Origin: Asterias amurensis
Lineage: Eukaryota; Echinodermata; Asteroidea; Forcipulatida; Asteriidae
Reading direction: 5' to 3'
Length of the DNA stretch: 64,000 nucleotides
Assembly: GCF_032118995.1 (NCBI RefSeq)
Contig: NC_092661.1
Coordinates: forward strand, 5,086,501-5,150,500
Both the position numbers and the translations under genes were made by a program. Position 1 is the first letter of the stretch; each line of letters begins with the position of its first letter. The notes under the pieces are model-generated. The model was not told the origin of the DNA. It did no database searches and saw only the letters and a list, made by a program, of their open reading frames with translations. Shown here piece by piece: positions 19,206-29,673 of the stretch.

Positions 19206-20327
19206 TGAAATAGGCACTGTGTATGTCAGTAAATGTTTTATATGTATACGAATGACATTTGACTGCATTGTTATTGGCTATCGAATGTAGGTAAAAGCTG
19301 ATCATGCATGGGGATTGACGTAGGCTTTATAACGGATCTCTGGTGTAATGCCACAAGCCTCGAAGTCTGCTAAACGATGTCCCACTTCATGCTACAGAGG
19401 TGGGTTCACGAGATGGCGCTAAACAACTTTTATATAGTTTTCTTTGTGCATGTACTGTATGTTGGTCGTTGCCAGTGATACAGTTCAATAAGAACATTAT
19501 TTCTATGGCACTTTCCCCGGGTAGTAGAAGTTGAAGGAAATAATTGACACAATTATATTCAATTTATGTTGTCATAACTTTATTTATCAAACTATTAACT
19601 GTAGTGTAAACGAAGATATTATATATAGATAGGGTTATGGCCGGTGATTAAAAATCATAAAAGCATGTTGTTTGGAATTCTTAGTAATGGTTAAAATATG
19701 ATGACATCCTAAAAACATACCTAATATTGGCAGGACACTGCTCTAGAATTGCATAGGTCGTGGGTTCGAATCCCATCCCGGACCTCGTTTTAGCTATTCC
19801 ATGATGACGGAATCAATCAAAAAGATGCGAAAATTATGCCAACAAAATATAGAAAATAAAAGTAGCCAGGGTTGACGACATCCTGCAAAATGATGACTTT
19901 CTCGTATCTTAGGATGACGACATTCTATTGTGGGATGTCGGGCACCAAACAAGTAACCTGTTTCGGGTGTCATCACCATAAGAACAATCTTAGGATGTCG
20001 ACATGTTACTTTAAAAATTTCGACAAAATGTTTTTTTCCCAAAAAATTTCGGTGTTACTTTTGAGATAATATGATCATCTTTTTGGGGTTTCCAAATCTG
20101 TGATATGTTTTGCCTACCCGATAGCTCATACAGAAATCGAGTAGAACTTTTTAGAGGCGGTTCATCCTAAAATAAATTAGAGATGACGAAAAATTGATGG
20201 AACTTGCTCCGTGGTTTCTATGTTAAGTGTTTTACAGTTTAACAAACTAATAAGACTTAATAAAGAAATGAACAAAATGAGTTTGCAATACATCGAGTGC
20301 GGAGTCAGTTAATATTGCAATACTGGT
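19206..20327. other. Region downstream of gene B, no gene seen
   Basis: Holds a SINE head fragment (19724-19790) and an interval (about 19870-20005) with several GGATGACGACAT or GGATGTCGACAT pieces in both orientations. The latter may be a decayed inverted repeat. Confidence 0.45.
19724..19790 (+). repeat. tRNA-derived SINE fragment
   Basis: CTGCTCTAGAATTGCATAGG, then GTCGTGGGTTCGAATCCCAT contains a Pol III B box and a T-arm able to pair. The 5' acceptor strand is missing, so it is not a tRNA gene. Confidence 0.5.
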
Positions 20328-20614
20328 CTAGCCACGGACTACTGCATACACCAAGCAGCCTGGCTGATCATCTGCCTTCACGTCTCCAGCCTTTACATCG
20401 TAGAGCCTGCACTGACCAGAAGTCATGACGTAGTCGAAAGACCAACACCCGCCATTAATCTTGCAACGCATGAAACATTGCATGGGTGACTTCATGTGAA
20501 CGACCAGCAGAGGGCGTTCGTTGGTTATTTCTTTGTCCACAAACATCAATGTGGACAAGCAGGTGATGGAGACCGACGGGTTTACGATCATTGCAGCTGT
20601 AGACATATCGGGAG
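20328..20614 (-). CDS. Gene B exon 5: PAN/apple domain and stop
   Basis: 287 nt from a CAACAG acceptor to TAG. It encodes SITCLSTLMFVDKE, MQCFMRCKINGGCWSFDY and SGQCRLYDVKAGD, ending VYAVVRG-stop. Six Cys fit the PAN/apple pattern. Confidence 0.86.
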
Positions 20615-23600
20615 CTGTTGAATACAAAAAGAAAATCAGTAGTCGAATGCGAGAAAACGGTTATTTTATTTTATTTATTTTATTTTAAATCTTCGGACAT
20701 AATTCTTTGTTGGCAGGGGCCGTCAAGGGTTAGGCAAAAGTTTTAAAAACTGTCGTCGAAGCGATGTGCCCTCCCAGACCTCTCCAACAAAAACATACAT
20801 GTTTATAAAAATACAGAAAATAAAAAAATGAATTTTAAAAATGTAGATAATAACATATAAAAGTACAAAACGTTGAAGTTGTTTGCTAAAACAAACGCAC
20901 TTTACGAGATCTCTACATCACTTTTGTCGACAAGATTACGTCATAAGTAAACGGCGGTAGGTCGGTTGAAAATAAGAACACCGGAATACGAACACAAATA
21001 GTACCTGAATTTTTGCCAATCAAATGGACAGCGATAAAACAACCGAACGGATTTGAATACCCCTAGATTGATAATGACGCAATGATTTTAACATTCCGAG
21101 GGGTGGATTTCACAAAGAGTTAGGACTAGTCTTATCTTGAGTTAGGACCAGTTACTCGTCCTAGGACTATCCATGCAATGTGTATATTATCTCCTAGGAC
21201 TAGTCATTACTCTTTGTGAAATCGACCCCAGGACTATTTATGGCAAGTACAATGATATAGTAAGTTGACCGTTCAAAATGATGTGTACTGATTTAAAATA
21301 CTTCGTTGTTCCTTGTTTTCCCCCATTCAACAACAGCAGTTCACGAAAAGAAATAAACCAAACAATTCTTGTTTTTATTCCTTCTTCTTACTTGCTATTA
21401 GAGCGCAGTCTTCCATGGGGTACTCTTCGACTATCACTTCGCACAGTGTTAGTGCATTGGAGTCTGCAGTTGGAACATCGTCGTCCACACTGACGTACCG
21501 GGCAATCACGGGCGGGTCGCACACAATCGGTATGTGTGCCCCAGGGATCGATGCTTGGTCCGATGTCACTGGTAGCCCGCACGCGGCATTGTTGAAAATG
21601 TCGCTCTCTATGCCCGCTCTCACGATTGTGCCATTCATTCTTTCGGCTGTCAATAAAAATAAAACTCGTTCTGCTCACTTGAACTAAAGGCAGTGGACAC
21701 TTAGGTAATTACTCAAAATAATTATTAGCGTAAAACCTTTCTTGGTGACGAGTAATTGGGAGAGATTGATGGTAGAAAACATTGTGAGAAATGGCTCCCT
21801 CTGAAGTGCCATAGTTTTCGAGAAAGAAGTAATTTTCCACGAATTTGATTTCGAGACCTCAAGTTTAAAACTTGAGGTCTCGAAATCATCTAAACGCACA
21901 CAACTTCGCCGTGACAAGGGTATTTTTTCTTTCATTATTATCTCACAAGTTCGATGACCGATTGAGCTCAACTTTTCACAGGTTTGTTATTTTATGCATA
22001 TGTTGAGATACACCAACTGTGAAGACTTGTCTTTGACAATTACCATTAGTGTCCACTGCCTTTAAGAGTGTATAGGCTTACGTAACTGTTGAGTTCAAAC
22101 CATTTTCTCGAAATAAATCTTATGACTGGTGTTTTGTCAGTTTTATCCTGATGAAAAGGACAACAAATTTTATGGGTTTGGTATCTCCTATCACATTAAC
22201 GAAGTTGTTTCACTTACTCGCCAATTTGATATCATAGCGCCCTCGTTGGTCAATTATAAACAAGTGTCGAAGTTCAAATAAATGTTAAAAGACACAATTA
22301 TCAACCAAACAAACTCTATGGTTACGGATACCAAATGTATCTTGCTATAAACCTACAGATCAGGTCAGTCATAATAAGCATCCACTATGTCTTTTAAAGG
22401 ACATTTTAAATTATAATGTATCAACGTTTTGAACTTACGACAGCAATCCCCTCTGTTGACAAGGGTGATACGACCAAGGCAGTGGTTTGCGCCCAGGTCC
22501 ACCTTCCACCAGGGATGAGCATCAAAATCATCTACAACAAGGAATTAAAAGAGATGTCTTGATGTCGAATTGTGGAGAAAAAATCACGGTGAAACCAAGA
22601 AATATAGGTGCAGAATCATTGGTTAAAAGGCAATACAAATAAAATAAATAAAATAGTAATGTTGGTTAAAGGGAAGGTACACGTTTGGTAATTACTCAAA
22701 ACAAATATTAACTTAAAAACTGACTTGGTAACAAGCATTGGAGAGCTGTTTATAGTATAACACATTGTGAGAAACGGCTCCCTCTAAAGTAGCATATATT
22801 TTGAGAAAGAGGTAATTTCTCACTATAATAATAAAAGACTTCTAGCCAAAAGTCTTTTATCTGAAAGCACACAAATTCGTCAAACAAGGGTGTTTGTTCT
22901 CTCATCATTTTCTCGCAACTTCGATGACCAATTTAGCTCAAATTTTCACAGGCTTGTTGTTTGATGCTTATGTTGGGATACAATAAGTGAGAAGACTGGT
23001 CTTTGACAATCAAATGTGTACCTTCCCTTTAAGGGTTGGGTTGTATGGTTGCTTACATAAAATAAAAAAGCGTATAAGATTCCAACATCAAACAAAGTAA
23101 ACATGCCAGGATAATATGCTCTAGACCTACACCTTCTTTATTAACCTATTATTTAAAGTTCACACTTACTGGTGTGGGAACAATGACTATTATAGATATT
23201 TGTGTCTGAGTTGCCGTCAATCGCTAGATCTGCTGAAAAGTCCCCGTTGTCCGAGACCTGGCTGGCATGCATCTCATCAAGATCCAACACTGTAAGAAAT
23301 ATAACCCAATTTCTTTAACGCATCCGTTAAAACGGAAGCAAAATAAAAGTTAGCAAAGCACTGAAATTTTATTGTTTTTCGTACTTGTGTTTTTGGTTAT
23401 TAGGAAGCGTATTGTAACTCTAAAATCCGTGTCAATGAAAACACTATGGAGAAATAACACACACTCAACAAATCAAATCAGGAATCTTGGATCTACCCCC
23501 TCTGTAAAGTGATTAGAAAACAAAAAGTGTGTGCCTTAAAGGAACACGGTGCCTTGGATCGGACGATTTGATCTTTGAAAAGCGTTTGTAACCGTTTGTT

Positions 23601-24761
23601 ATAAAATTTCTATGGGTAGAAAGATGTTGTAAAAGTAGAATACAACGATCCACACAATCATTGCACGGTTTTCCTTTTACCTCGTCGACTAACATGGTCG
23701 GCCATTTATGGGAGTCAAGTTTTTGAATCCCATAAATGGCCGACCGTGTTAGTTCGCACAGTAAATGGAAAACCACGCAATTTCGAGGCAAATGTGTGTG
23801 GATCATTGTATTCTACTTTTAAAACATCTTTCCAGCCATATGCATTAAAAAAAAAAAAAAAACGGTTACAAACGCTTTTTAAAGACCAACTCGTCCGATC
23901 CATAAACTTTACAGTTAAAGACGCTGGACACTATTGGTAATTGTCAAAGACCAGTCTTTTCACTTGCTGTATCTCAACATTATGCATACAATAACAAACC
24001 TGTGACAATTTTAGCTCCCTCGGTCATCAAAGTTGCGAGATAATAATGAAAGAAAAAATACCCTTGTCACACAAAGGTTTGTGCTTTCAGATGCTTGATT
24101 TCGAGACATCAATTTTAAAGCTGAGGTCTCGAAATCAAATTCCTGGAAAATTACTTCTTTCTCGACAACTATGTTACTTCAGAGGGAGCCGTTTCTCACA
24201 ATGTTTTACACTATCAACAGCTCCCCATTAATCGTAACCAAGTTAGTGGTTATCCTAATAATTGTTTTGAGTAATTACCAATAGTGTAAAAAACAACAGT
24301 ACCTCAGCAACTATACATATTCTAAGGGAAGCTTTCTAATATCATTACCTTCAAATCACATTAATTTGACACCTTTGTTCATTTTCTTTGTTCGTGGTTT
24401 AGCCTACTGTTGAAGATTAGGCAAATTGAAATATCATTTAAAACATTAATTTGATGTAAAATTGTTTGTATAGTTATTTAAAGTGAACTGAAATTAGACA
24501 GCAATTGTAGACTGTAAACGCTTTTACTTTATTTGGCATGTGGATTTGGTTGGTTGAGAGATTGACTTAATAATATGTATACAGGTCTAGAATAGGAATA
24601 ATTCAAATTTCGAGTTAATTCATTTTTTTTTCTCGAAAGCATCTAAAAGACTCACCTGTAAGATCGAGGCACCAGCAGGATAGCGGGCAAAACCACACGA
24701 GGATTCCAAAGAGAAATATCAACAGGTTTTTCTCCTGCAACATTCCTTCGCAGTGAGCCAT
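20328..24761 (-). CDS. Gene B: secreted F-type lectin-PAN protein, canonical fucose site
   Basis: Five exons, 24656-24761, 23170-23289, 22439-22531, 21392-21646 and 20328-20614, join through phase-1 GT-AG introns into 286 residues without a stop. Residues 1-35 are a signal peptide (core LLIFLFGILVWFCPL). Residues 36-191 or so are one F-type lectin domain. The rest is a PAN/apple domain with six Cys. B keeps the full family signature: His in CSHT, then NRGDCCPER, which is R-x-D-x4-R with the vicinal Cys pair that contacts fucose in Anguilla agglutinin. It is therefore the best candidate for a genuine fucose binder. The likely place of action is the extracellular fluid or the surface glycocalyx; lectin plus PAN suggests glycan recognition with protein-protein contacts, but the biological role is not shown. 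MITEs lie in introns 2 and 3. Confidence 0.87.
20655..20860 (-). repeat. Probable retroposon 3' end with TTTTA-rich tail
   Basis: The minus strand ends in an (AAAATAA)n-like run at 20655-20690 after a conserved-looking segment (GAGGTCTGGGAGGGCACATC). Class not proven. It lies in gene B intron 4. Confidence 0.35.
21100..21235. repeat. Foldback repeat family M9
   Basis: GGTGGATTTCACAAAGAGTT and ACTCTTTGTGAAATCGACCC are inverted ends. The inner TCCTAGGACTA palindromes make most of it foldable. Confidence 0.7.
21392..21646 (-). CDS. Gene B exon 4: C-terminal FTL segment
   Basis: 255 nt between a TTGACAG acceptor and a GTAAGAAG donor. It starts ERMNGTIVRAGIESDIFNN, contains CDPPVIARYVSVDDD and LTLCEVIVEEYP, and ends phase 1. 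Confidence 0.87.
21685..22065. mobile_element. MITE family M1 in gene B intron 3
   Basis: AAAGGCAGTGGACACT to AGTGTCCACTGCCTTTAA, about 381 bp, with the central GAGACCTC/GAGGTCTC palindrome. It starts about 40 bp from exon 4. Confidence 0.8.
22439..22531 (-). CDS. Gene B exon 3: FTL core and sugar-site loop
   Basis: 93 nt encoding DFDAHPWWKVDLGANH and ending VNRGDCC; GTAAGTTC donor. The vicinal Cys pair forms the last two full codons of the exon. Confidence 0.87.
22666..23032. mobile_element. MITE family M2 in gene B intron 2
   Basis: TTAA-AGGGAAGGTACACGTTTGG to CAAATGTGTACCTTCCCT-TTAA. The centre AATAAAAGACTTCTAGCC with AAAAGTCTTTTAT forms a hairpin. The end sequence differs from other M2 copies (GGGAAGGTACAC), suggesting a subfamily. 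Confidence 0.78.
23170..23289 (-). CDS. Gene B exon 2: N-terminal FTL segment
   Basis: 120 nt between a TTACAG acceptor and a GTAAGTGTG donor. It encodes LDLDEMHASQVSDN, then ADLAIDGNSDTN, and ends CSHT. The His of CSHT corresponds to the fucose-contacting His of F-type lectins. Confidence 0.85.
23536..23903. mobile_element. MITE family M3 in gene B intron 1
   Basis: TTAA-AGGAACACGGTGCC left end, with TGGTCGGCCATTTATGGG and CCCATAAATGGCCGACCG as the centre. The right end is eroded after CGTCCGATCC. Confidence 0.75.
23915..24288. mobile_element. MITE family M1 in gene B intron 1
   Basis: TTAA-AGACGCTGGACACTATTGG to ACCAATAGTGT, right end truncated. It lies directly after the M3 element. Confidence 0.75.
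24291..24385. repeat. Right-half fragment of MITE family M6
   Basis: ACAGTACCTCAGCAACTATA, then AAGGGAAGCTTTC and CATTACCTTCAAA match the 26124 element. Confidence 0.5.
24656..24761 (-). CDS. Gene B exon 1: signal peptide
   Basis: 106 nt. It starts MAHCEGMLQEKNLL, runs through a hydrophobic core and ends CWCLDLT, with a GTGAGTC donor in phase 1. The ATG aligns exactly with that of gene C. Confidence 0.85.
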
Positions 24762-26123
24762 AGTGGCAACCCACCACTCGTTCGCCGGTATCACAAATAC
24801 TTACAGAATAAAGAAGCCAAGTGTTGTACGCAAACTGAGTGGTGCAGACTAATCACCAGATAACTGGGCTAGCTAATGGGCTGTTTTTCGTCAGTCAACC
24901 AATAAACTCCCTTGCATGTGACGTCAGAAGCTCCAAACAGCGCCCTCACAGAGGTCAATGAACACCTGTCATTGGCTGAGGGTACCGTGTGCAAGTTTAC
25001 ATTGCCTTGACTCACCGATGGCGGTCAAAAGTAGGATTCTGAACGTGCTTAAGTGGCTATTATACAATGAGGGAAACCAGTTCAATGATATTGCCCTCTG
25101 GAGAGTCACACACACCTCCGGTAAAATTTGGCAATTAGACACGAAATAAATACAGGTAATCAAGTTGGAAAATATTTACATCCAGCACGTGTTTAATTTG
25201 ACACTTAGACCAATCTTTCGGTCAAGACCAGAATTTGACCTGAAAGTTATTGTAGTCCGATATTTATATAGCAAACCAGTATTTTAATAAGTGAGCTAAT
25301 TCTACACGTAGAGTCTTTACTGGTTGACCTCTTCACCCTTGACCTATTCAAATTTCGATTCGTAACTCCTGACAAGATATCTTTGAAATCCGATATTCCT
25401 ATGTTGAAAAGTGAATTTTTGCTGCCATTATCAATGTTAAAAATTTGTTTTGCAATTATAACGTGTGCCCTACGTAAGAAGGCACACGTTTTTTTTCCCG
25501 TTTTTGTTCGGGGAGGGGGGGGGGGGGGTCATTGGCTTTTTATATGCCATATCGCTTTAAATTATTTACCTTGGGGTCCGAAGACAACTGAGACCTGACT
25601 CTTGTTTCGGGTTGCTCTGTAGTTTTAATATTTTTCGCTCCAAATGAAGCTGAACAGGTCCTGGCCACGTTTGATAGTGTAATCAAGTGGCAAGGAACAC
25701 AATAATAAAGAACAGGTTTTGGAAAACTCCAGATGTTATTGAAACAGTGGTTTATTTTAGATGAAACAATGCAAAACTATAATACAACAAATAAGTAAGG
25801 CTTTATAGATCGTAAGGCTATTGGGAATAAGAGCCGACAAAAATAAAGTCTATAAGCCATAAAAAGGCTACCGCAAAATAAATGGGGAATGATGTTGTTC
25901 CATTCGCACTGAAGGGAGTGGAAAAACGAATACAGAAAATTATTACAATATACTATACAAATTCTCTTAGTTCTTCAATCAAAAGAATGCATTTCTATTA
26001 AATGAAATTGTCACTTCAAGAACCGTCACAGTTAGAGACGAACACCGTTCGTCGATTACACAAAAATTCAACATATCTGTTATGGCGCAAAACTGTATGG
26101 AGGCATTTTTATATTAAAACAAT
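24762..26123. other. Upstream region of gene B
   Basis: Probable promoter near 24.9 kb. 24975-25275 recurs in diverged form at 62705-62965 (GTGTGCAAGTTTACATTGCC type start, AGTCACACACACCTC, TACAGGTAATCAAGTT, TTGTAGTCCG). 25455-25660 is a dispersed repeat also seen at 55305-55465, and a G run lies near 25506-25529. No gene was recognised. Confidence 0.55.
24894..24903 (-). promoter_or_regulatory. CCAAT-like element upstream of gene B
   Basis: ATTGGTTGAC on the minus strand, about 133 bp upstream of the gene B ATG. The same decamer lies about 108 bp upstream of the gene C ATG. It is an inverted CCAAT-type box; promoter use is inferred. Confidence 0.4.
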
Positions 26124-26481
26124 TTAAAGGATTTAGGTACCTTTTCAAAATGTCCTTAGATTTACATTAAACTTACAGGGTTTGAAGATAATGATAGTGG
26201 AAAGCTTCCCTTCAAATGTTACTTACTGAGGTGCTGCAGTTTTTGAGAAATGAGTAAAACAATGTCATGAAAATACGTTTGTAAATGATTAAAATAATTT
26301 TATGCTCATGAGAAAATTATTTTCGTGACATTGTTTTAGTCATTTCCCCAAAACTACAGCACCTCAGCACGTAATATTTCCAGGGAAGCTTTATACTATC
26401 ATTATCTTCAAACTGTGTAAGTTTAGTGTAAATCTGTGGACATTGTGTTTTTTGTCCCACAAAAGTTACATAGACCCTTGA
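26124..26481. mobile_element. Foldback MITE family M6
   Basis: The two halves are inverted: TGAGGTGCTGCAGTTTTTGAGAAATGA with the inverse of TCATTTCCCCAAAACTACAGCACCTCA, and inner AACAATGTCATGAAAAT and ATTTTCGTGACATTGTT. About 358 bp, TTAA at the left. Confidence 0.72.
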
Positions 26482-27289
26482 AAACACAATGAGTATTACT
26501 CGTACCTTAACAGGTTGTAGGGACGGGTTTAACTAGCCCGAAGATTAGACTCAGTGAGAGACATCAAAAGGGATTTATACCAGATGGAAATTAATGTAAC
26601 GTTATCATTATTAAATAATACTACATTTCGTTGATCAATAATTAATTTAATGACCCTTCTTTACATTAATTCAAAAAATGTTTAACCAGAAATATCTCAC
26701 GGAACCAATAGAGTCAACTTGGCGCATAGGTCATCTAAACACAATAGTAAATTTTACAGCCCAATCTTAAGTGGCTGTCTCGGCAGAAAAGGATGTTTCG
26801 TGGAACCAATTCAAATCCACAAAATGTACCAAAATTAAAAGCAATGAAAATCTAACTCGACAAGTTCACAATATTAAATGCAATGAAAATGTACACGCTC
26901 AACAATTGTCTAATAGGCTTTATATCAAGTAAAGCAATTCCAATATTTGATAATAACAATTTGCAACTTACTCAGAAACTTCGCTGGAATGGTGCTGGCG
27001 GGTTTCGTTGAATGGTGGCATGGAGCTGCGTGTCATTAATTGCTTGAAGATGTTATACAACTTAATTTAGCTAAAGTTGTGAACCAAAAGTAACGGAAAG
27101 AACGAATCACTTAAAACACGTCTTGCCGCTGTCGCTTCTTGTGCAGGAATGATTAGCCATGTACTGCCAGTGCAGTATAGCTCCGCGCCACACCCTAAAT
27201 GCCTCAGCGAACTGCAAGTATTCTTTATAAATTGAACTTACTTATAAGGAAAGGAATTCGGTGAATAAAAATAACTACGTAAACAAAGG
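26482..27289. other. Intergenic stretch, no gene seen
   Basis: AT-rich apparently unique DNA. A GAGTAAGTT donor-like sequence on the minus strand near 26966-26974 could mark an untranslated 5' exon of gene B, but nothing confirms it. Confidence 0.35.
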
Positions 27290-27600
27290 ACTGGGTATTC
27301 CAATTGTCGGTTGGTTACATTAGTGTGGGTTCGAATCCCGGTCGTGACACTTCTGTCCTTGAGCAAGATACTTTACTGTAAAAAGTGCTTCTCTTCACCC
27401 AGGGGTATAAATGAGGGTAGAGGTTGTTATTGTGTATGAAAAAGCCACAAGCGCCTTACAGGCAGCTCAGGGCTGTATACTCCCAAGGGAGCTGAGAAAC
27501 ATTACAGGGATGTTATTGGCCCCATGACTAGGACACTAATGTAAAGATCATTGATACGGTTATTGTGAAATGCGCTATATAAGAATTTGTTATTATAAAT
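27290..27600 (+). mobile_element. tRNA-derived SINE with LINE-like tail
   Basis: GTGGGTTCGAATCCCGG (27327-27343) is a Pol III B box. The body has CCTTGAGCAAGATACTTTA, CTTCACCCAGGGGTATAAAT and CTCCCAAGGGAGCTGAGAAA. The tail reads GCGCTATATAAGAATT and TTGTTATTA. About 300 bp, the most complete copy in the window. Confidence 0.7.
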
Positions 27601-27605
27601 TACTA

Positions 27606-27954
27606 AACAATGCATACAGATGTACTCGGTAACGAGCAATGGGGGAGCAATTTATAGTATTTTTTATATAACGTTGTGAGACTTCCTCTAAAGTAACAAA
27701 TTATTTCAGAAAGACGTAATTTCTCACGCGATAAAATACTTTAAACAGACAAGGACATCACGCCTGAAGCCCTTTCAGGCATCTGGAAAGCACATAATTT
27801 GTATTTTTTCCTTTATTATTTTCTTACCATTTCGATGATCAATCGAGCCCAAAATATTCACAGATTTGTTTTTCATTGCATTGTATTGTGATAACACCAA
27901 CTGCTAACACTGGTCTTTGACAATATTATTGCCAAACGTGACCACTGTCTTTAA
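27606..27954. repeat. Degenerate M2-like MITE
   Basis: GGTAACGAGCAATGGGGGAG, GTAATTTCTCACGCGATAAA, TTTCGATGATCAATCGAGCC and ACTGTCTTTAA match M2 in order, with the left end lost. Confidence 0.55.
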
Positions 27955-27959
27955 ACAGC

Positions 27960-28348
27960 TTAAAGGCAGTGGACACTATTGGTAATTACTCAAAATAATT
28001 ATAGGCACAAAACCTTCCTTGGTAACGAGTAATGGGGGAAAGGTTGGTAGTATACAACATTGTGAGAAACGGCTCTCTCTGAAGTGACGTAGTTTTCGAG
28101 AAAGAAGTAATTTTCCATGAATTTGAGTTCGAGACCTCAGATTTAGAACTTAAGGTCTCGAAATCAAGCGTCTGTAAGCACACACCATTGTGTGACAGGG
28201 CTGTTTTTTATTTCATTATTATCTCGCAACTTCGATGACCAATTGAGCTCAAATTTTCACAGGTTTGTTATTTTATGCATATATGTTGAGATACACCAAG
28301 TGATAAGACTGGTCTTTGATAATCACCAATAGTGTCCACTGTCTTTAA
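27960..28348. mobile_element. MITE family M1, full-length
   Basis: TTAA-AGGCAGTGGACACTATTGG to CCAATAGTGTCCACTGTCTTTAA, 389 bp, central GAGACCTC...GGTCTC palindrome. Confidence 0.8.
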
Positions 28349-28447
28349 TAATTATTGTAAGTTCTCATGTGCCATAACAACCCGCTTTATAAATTACTGA
28401 ACACATCGATACATTATTATCCTCCTAATTCTTGCTCCAAATAGAAC

Positions 28448-28704
28448 TGTATAACGGGACACGTTTCCATGGTGATTACTCAAAATATACATTTTAATCT
28501 GAGAAAGACATCGTGTCTAAAGCCACTCATGCATATAAAGCGCATAAATTCGTGCAATATGTTTTTTCTTAAATTATTTTCTTTCAAATTCCAAGACCAA
28601 TCGAGACAAAAATGTTTACAAATTTATGAATATTACATTATGTTGAGATAAACCAGGTGAAAGTACTGGTCTTCGACAATTACCAAACGTTGACAGTGCT
28701 TTAA
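28448..28704. repeat. Degenerate M2-like MITE
   Basis: ATAACGGGACACGTTTCCAT, GGTGATTACTCAAAAT, AAAGTACTGGTCTTCGACAA and AGTGCTTTAA; the interior is shortened. Confidence 0.5.
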
Positions 28705-29102
28705 ACAGCTGAATAATTCTTGTATGTTCTCATTTAACCTTACAACCTGTTTTTATAAATTACTGAAAACATCGATAAATATCCTGCTTAGTTTATAAAC
28801 ATAACCGTACAACACATCTAGCTAAGCATGTACATTTTTTTACCATGTGGTATCCAATAAACAATATTTATAAGGTAACCCAAAATTTAGGCCTTAAAAA
28901 TGACACAACTAATCTTCACAGAAATCCTTCCAAAAATTCCAAACGATACTTCTTCTCTAGTTATTTTAATTTACAATAACTCCATGTTGAGTGGGTTATG
29001 GTTGCCTTTCTCGATCGTAGATTGCATTTATCCGCCCATTGTTGACTAAACTAACAACTGACAGTTTGTAAACAAATTTTGTTCATCACATCCCCAACAT
29101 AA

Positions 29103-29673
29103 TACAACATTCATAAATACATCAGACAATTTCGCTGTTCCTATTGGTGGAGAGCGCGTCACGTGGGTGTGTATAAACCTTTGTTTATGACCAGTAAAAA
29201 GTGTTGAAACATGGGCGTGATACGTGAGTTTGCACCTGTGCTTATAAGACAGTTTCTTCATTCCTATTGGTCGAGAGCAACGGCCGAGACAGTAACGTTG
29301 TGCCACATCACGCGATACGCGCGACGCGCAGAGCATTCCCTTATAAGGAGTTGTTTACCAGAGGGCCTTGACTGGGCCTTACCATTTCATAGCTGGAGGG
29401 GTGTTGTGTTGAAATAAATCATTGGAAATTAAAATTTTTGCATTTACTTTACTTTTTGACCATAAGTGTTGATGTTTTTTGACCGAAAATGTATTTATGA
29501 ATGGGAATCAAAGTGTGTTGAATCGGTTTTCAACTAGTGGTTGAAAACCCGCCGAGGCCTGCTTCTTCATTATATATCTCGACTTCGTCTCGGTAAAATT
29601 ATCAAGAACCAAACCTCGTCGGGATTAAACCATAAGTTGAAAACCTCTTCACCATACATTGATTCCCTTATTT
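29103..29673. mobile_element. Repeat family M7, inverted copy
   Basis: Reads as the reverse of 12373-12933: CTATTGGTGGAGAGCG, CATTCCTATTGGTCGAGAGC, CCATTTCATAGCTGG, CAACTAGTGG and CATTGATTCCCTTA. Confidence 0.7.

Noticed and set aside
19724-19790. tRNA gene
   Set aside because: The B box and T-arm are present but the 5' acceptor and D-arm cannot be paired; a SINE head is the better reading. The same applies at 11822 and 27327.
22439-22531. RGD tripeptide as an integrin-binding motif
   Set aside because: RGD is part of the F-type lectin R-x-D-x4-R sugar-site signature, present in eel agglutinin as NRGDCC; integrin binding is not implied.
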